A DNA stretch of 8,075 nt from an uncultured Eubacterium sp. (GTDB taxonomy: Bacteria; Bacillota; Clostridia; Lachnospirales; Lachnospiraceae). The stretch spans positions 1 to 8,075 of the forward strand of contig CAJTTQ010000025.1 in assembly GCA_910579145.1 (NCBI GenBank), given 5' to 3'. The notes under the pieces are model-generated. The model saw only the letters and a list, made by a program, of their open reading frames with translations. It made no database searches and was not told the origin of the DNA. Position 1 is the first letter of the stretch, and every line of letters starts with the position of its first letter. Shown here piece after piece: positions 6,096 through 8,075 of the stretch. The translations under genes and the position numbers were made by a program.

Positions 6096-6854
6096 ATGGA
6101 ACAAACTGATCAGAAACATCAGGAAGATTTACAGAGGCTAAAAAATTTTCGGCTGCTTGACGATGATTTCCTTACGAAGTGTTTTGAGGGAGATACGGCA
6201 GGTATAGAACTGGTATTGCGGATCATACTGGAAAAAATGGATTTGAAGGTGTTGGATGTCCATACGCAGGTGTTTGTGGAGAATCTGCTGAATCGTTCAG
6301 TGAGGCTCGATATTCTGGCAACTGATAGCACAGGGGCAAAACTAAATGTGGAAATACAGCGGGAAGATAAAGGAGCCGGCCGAAAAAGGGCGAGGTATAA
6401 AAGCAGTATGATGGACGCAAATCTACTGAAAAAGGGTGAGGATTTTGACCAGTTGCCCGAAACCTGGGTTATCTTTATTACGGAAAATGACGTCATGGGG
6501 AAAGGGCGGCCGCTCTATCCGATTGAACGCTGCTTTTTGGATACCGGAGAAAAATTTGAGGACGGTTCGCACATATTGTATGTAAATGGCGCTTACCGTG
6601 GAGATACACCGATTGGAAGATTGATGCACGATTTCTCCTGTACAGATGCAGCGGATATGTATTATGGGAAATTGGCAGAGCGGGTAAGATTTTTCAAGGA
6701 GAGTAAGGAGGGGATTCAAATTATGTGCCGGGCGATGGAAGACATGAGAGAAGTTGCAAAGAAGATGTTGCAAGACGGAACAATAACAAAGGAAAAGATT
6801 GCGGAGTTTGTCGGACTTTCTGTTGACGAAGTGGAAAAATTGGAAACGGAATGA
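6096..6854 (+). CDS. Rpn-family PD-(D/E)XK nuclease / putative transposase
   Basis: The protein has 252 residues, with its start at the ATG at 6096 and GGGGAG (6080-6085) 10 nt upstream; an in-frame GTG at 6078 overlaps that site and is less likely. The order of motifs is that of the Rpn family: LLDDDFLTKCF (20-30), NRSVRLDILATD (67-77) with D72, NVEIQRED (84-91) giving the E-x-Q form of the nuclease motif (E86, Q88), and RARYKSSMMDA (98-108). LPETWVIFITEND and LYVNGAYRG follow. The C-terminal ITKEKIAEFVGLSVDEVEKL is the helix-turn-helix-like tail common to Clostridial members. The E. coli homologues RpnA-E are DNA endonucleases that raise RecA-independent recombination. Motifs appear complete, so the gene is probably functional. 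It stands alone between a terminator and a degraded stretch. Defence or mobility roles have been proposed for such genes; nothing here decides between them. Confidence 0.85.
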   Translation: MEQTDQKHQEDLQRLKNFRLLDDDFLTKCFEGDTAGIELVLRIILEKMDLKVLDVHTQVFVENLLNRSVRLDILATDSTGAKLNVEIQREDKGAGRKRARYKSSMMDANLLKKGEDFDQLPETWVIFITENDVMGKGRPLYPIERCFLDTGEKFEDGSHILYVNGAYRGDTPIGRLMHDFSCTDAADMYYGKLAERVRFFKESKEGIQIMCRAMEDMREVAKKMLQDGTITKEKIAEFVGLSVDEVEKLETE

Positions 6855-6899
6855 TTTTATAAAGGCAATTGGGATACGGACTGTAATAATAGTAACTGA

Positions 6900-7007
6900 T
6901 GTGTTATTATCAAGGAGGATGGAACTAAAGCGCTAGTTGCTGTTTATGATAGCGTGAACGGCTTATTTGGGACAGGGGATTTTATCATTCAGGATAGTAG
7001 GAGGTAA
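6900..7007 (+). pseudogene. Orphan coding remnant of about 35 codons
   Basis: Immediately after an in-frame TGA (6897-6899), a frame without ATG reads CVIIKEDGTKALVAVYDSV and continues NGLFGTGDFIIQDSRR to TAA at 7005-7007. The composition is protein-like, with a plausible KEDGTKALVAVYDS beta-turn-beta pattern. It looks like the C-terminal end of a lost gene. Its last two codons, AGG AGG, form the ribosome binding site of the next gene, and its stop is 5 nt before that gene's GTG. I do not recognise the family. Confidence 0.4.
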
Positions 7008-7012
7008 ATAAC

Positions 7013-7345
7013 GTGGCTATCACGATAAATATCTATTATAGCGGTAAAGGGGGAAATGCAAGGAAATTTGCGGAGGAAATGTTTTTGACCGGTGTTGTCA
7101 GTGACATTCGTGCAGAAGAGGGAAACATAAGGTATGAATATTATTTCCCGACGGATGATAAGGAAACAGTGCTTTTAGTCGACAGTTGGAAAGACCAGCG
7201 TTCTCTGGATGTCCACCATGGTTCTCCTATGATGGAAAAGATTGCGGAACTCCGGGAGAAATATGACCTGCATATGAGGGTGGAACGGTATGTGTCTGAT
7301 GAAACCGGGAGTTCTGCGGCAGATAGGATATTTTTAAGGGAATAA
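7013..7345 (+). CDS. Antibiotic biosynthesis monooxygenase (ABM) domain protein
   Basis: A 110-residue protein starting with GTG at 7013, 8 nt after AGGAGG (6999-7004). The pattern INIYYSGKGGNARKFAEEM, VVSDIRAEEGNIRYEYYFP, LLVDSWKDQRSLDVHHGSP, MMEKIAELREKYDLHMRVERY matches the small dimeric alpha-beta ABM/YgiN fold. The family includes quinol monooxygenases that act without cofactor, and some haem-degrading enzymes; many members are uncharacterised. The HH pair (68-69) and the EEGN..YEY segment are the usual conserved positions. No catalytic assignment can be made. The protein is cytoplasmic with no signal peptide. I see no convincing promoter directly upstream. The 5' flank is the coding remnant that supplies the ribosome binding site, so the original operon may have been lost. 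Confidence 0.75.
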   Translation: MAITINIYYSGKGGNARKFAEEMFLTGVVSDIRAEEGNIRYEYYFPTDDKETVLLVDSWKDQRSLDVHHGSPMMEKIAELREKYDLHMRVERYVSDETGSSAADRIFLRE

Positions 7346-7379
7346 GCCGTAGTTTTTGGAAATTAGCTGAAGGAAAGAG

Positions 7380-7742
7380 TTGTCTAGAAACAGAGAATTA
7401 ATGAGAGTGTTTAAAGATGTTGGATTAGTAGAACAACTGGGTTCCGGAATGAGTCGGATATTGCGATTTTATGACAAAAGCATTTTTGAAATATCCGATT
7501 ACTTTATAAAAGTTGTTTTTCCATTTTCAGTGCCGAATGAAAATGAGATTATCGCAAATGGCGATGAAAATCGGGTTTTGTTATTGTTGGAAAAAGAACC
7601 AAATTTTACAGCGAAGAAAATAAGTGAACAGACAGGTTTTAGCACTAGAAAAATCAGTCGTATCATCAAGAGTTTGCGTGAGACGGGGAAGATTATACGT
7701 GTGGGTTCTGCGAGAAAAGGTTACTGGAAAGTAAATAAATAA
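7380..7742 (+). pseudogene. C-terminal remnant of an AlbA/RecG-like winged-helix transcriptional regulator
   Basis: The frame, from TTG at 7380 after an in-frame TGA (7368-7370), encodes 120 residues. It begins SRNRELMRVFKDVGLVEQLG, SGMSRILRFYDKSIFEIS, then FIKVVFPF. This is the characteristic end of the HATPase_c_4-like domain in 'ATP-dependent DNA helicase RecG-related' or AlbA_2-containing regulators. Residues 64-117 form a winged helix (NRVLLLLEKEP, FTAKKISEQTGFSTRKISR, GKIIRVGSARKGYWKV). Full-length relatives are typically 400-500 residues with an N-terminal AlbA/Schlafen-like domain. Here that part is missing and the 34 bp between the ABM stop and this frame cannot encode it. Translation from the TTG behind AAGGAAAGAG is conceivable, giving a free winged-helix protein, but a decayed gene is the simpler reading. 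Confidence 0.75.
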
Positions 7743-7771
7743 CTTTAGCATATCTCTTATGGGAGGAGAGG

Positions 7772-7810
7772 AAAAGTACTAATTCTGATTTCTCGTATTC
7801 AGTCTTTTTT
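7772..7810 (+). terminator. Possible terminator after the winged-helix remnant
   Basis: AAAAG-T-ACTAAT (7772-7783) can pair with ATT-C-AGTCTTTT (7797-7808) with one bulge on each side around a 13-nt loop. The right arm runs into six T residues (7805-7810). The stem is AT-rich and bulged, so strength is uncertain. Confidence 0.45.
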
Positions 7811-7843
7811 CTTGTTTCACATGTTAGGCGCAAAAGAGCTGGG

Positions 7844-7915
7844 ATGGTGAATAAGGCAAACATCAAACTGGAATTTACAAAGTATTTGTATCTGTACGTT
7901 GCTTACCGCCTGTAG
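7844..7915 (+). CDS. Small ORF, 23 codons, or coding fragment
   Basis: ATG at 7844 opens MVNKANIKLEFTKYLYLYVA followed by YRL and a TAG. The ribosome binding site is weak (AAAAGAGCTGGG touching the start). The Lys/Tyr/Leu-rich sequence looks protein-like but is too short to classify. It may be a small peptide or a scrap of a larger membrane-associated gene. Confidence 0.2.
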   Translation: MVNKANIKLEFTKYLYLYVAYRL

Positions 7916-7959
7916 TGAAGCCTGCCTGCTGAGGGGTGCGGTGCGAACTATCATTCATA

Positions 7960-7988
7960 TTGCGTCATTCGATAAAATACTGTATAAT
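7960..7988 (+). promoter_or_regulatory. Strong sigma-A-like promoter near the right edge
   Basis: TTGCGT (7960-7965) is followed after exactly 17 bp by a perfect TATAAT (7983-7988). It is the best -10 with consensus spacing in the window and must drive whatever begins beyond position 7995. Confidence 0.65.
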
Positions 7989-8012
7989 TAGCATATATTT
8001 AAGAGGGGGGAT

Positions 8013-8063
8013 TTGTTGTTTTCATTGCCTGATGTTTTCCGTAGGGGAAGCCATGTGAGATGA
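8013..8063 (+). CDS. Possible 16-codon leader peptide
   Basis: GAGGGGGG (8003-8010) precedes two adjacent TTG codons (8013 and 8016). The frame reads LLFSLPDVFRRGSHVR and stops at TGA 8061-8063. The TGA overlaps an ATG at 8060 as ATGA, a layout often seen in translational coupling. Evidence is limited to spacing and overlap. Confidence 0.2.
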   Translation: MLFSLPDVFRRGSHVR

Positions 8064-8075
8064 TGGCGGTTCCGC
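8060..8075 (+). CDS. Possible gene start truncated by the window edge
   Basis: ATG ATG GCG GTT CCG begins at 8060, preceded at 9 nt by GGGGAAG (8044-8050), and lies about 65 bp downstream of the predicted start of the strong promoter. Five codons cannot identify a product. Confidence 0.2.

Larger units (their letters stand above)
7743..8075. other. 333-bp region at the right edge without a recognised gene
   Basis: It holds a probable terminator (7772-7810), a 23-codon ORF (7844-7915), a strong promoter (7960-7988), and a ribosome binding site-like run at 8003-8010 followed by short overlapping reading frames running to the edge. No tRNA, rRNA or insertion sequence end is recognised. Confidence 0.6.

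Noticed and set aside
6119..6773. Complement-strand frames over the Rpn gene
   Set aside because: They are shadows of a gene with complete family motifs and its own promoter and ribosome binding site.
1..8075. CRISPR array, tRNA, rRNA or insertion sequence with terminal repeats
   Set aside because: No spaced identical repeats, cloverleaf-like TTCGA arms with CCA context, rRNA-like stretches or transposase with flanking inverted repeats were seen on either strand.

Overview
The window looks like chromosomal DNA from a low-to-mid GC anaerobic Firmicute, most likely Lachnospiraceae or related Clostridia. This is inferred from purine-rich AGGAGG-type ribosome binding sites, sigma-A-like promoters, a BceB-type permease, a rubrerythrin, the paired DUF4130 / radical SAM 'DNA repair' genes and an Rpn-family nuclease. 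No species marker is present.

Left part (1-4335), orderly core-like DNA. The 3' portion of a FtsX/BceB-type ABC permease reads in from the left edge and converges, across a strong stem-loop, with a leftward two-gene operon. That operon encodes a radical SAM protein with a C-terminal helix-hairpin-helix (TIGR03916-like) followed by a DUF4130 protein (TIGR03915-like). The two families are known to co-occur and are thought to act together in DNA repair or modification. The operon has a well-spaced promoter, and a 14-bp sequence at the predicted transcription start closely matches the Firmicute LexA/DinR (SOS) box. A rubrerythrin gene is transcribed divergently to the right, with its own promoter, a strong ribosome binding site and a clear terminator.

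Right part (4336-8075), accessory and degraded DNA. A repeat-bearing 275-bp leader precedes a Tn916/phage-type tyrosine integrase gene that breaks off just after its HxxR motif, so the second His/Trp position and the nucleophilic Tyr are missing. At the break it runs into the 3' end of an unrelated gene for a beta-rich protein, in another frame. After a terminator come an apparently intact Rpn/PD-(D/E)XK nuclease gene with its own promoter, a 35-codon orphan coding remnant, a small antibiotic-biosynthesis-monooxygenase-like (ABM) gene, the C-terminal stub of an AlbA/RecG-like winged-helix regulator, and a 333-bp stretch with a tiny ORF. Near the right edge there is a very good promoter followed by a possible leader ORF overlapping a possible gene start.

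The most noteworthy points are the putative SOS control of the radical SAM/DUF4130 operon, the roughly 95-residue low-complexity insertion inside the radical SAM protein, and the integrase/remnant junction that marks an eroded mobile-element site. I found no convincing wholly new system. The two-gene repair operon, of unknown biochemistry, is the closest candidate.
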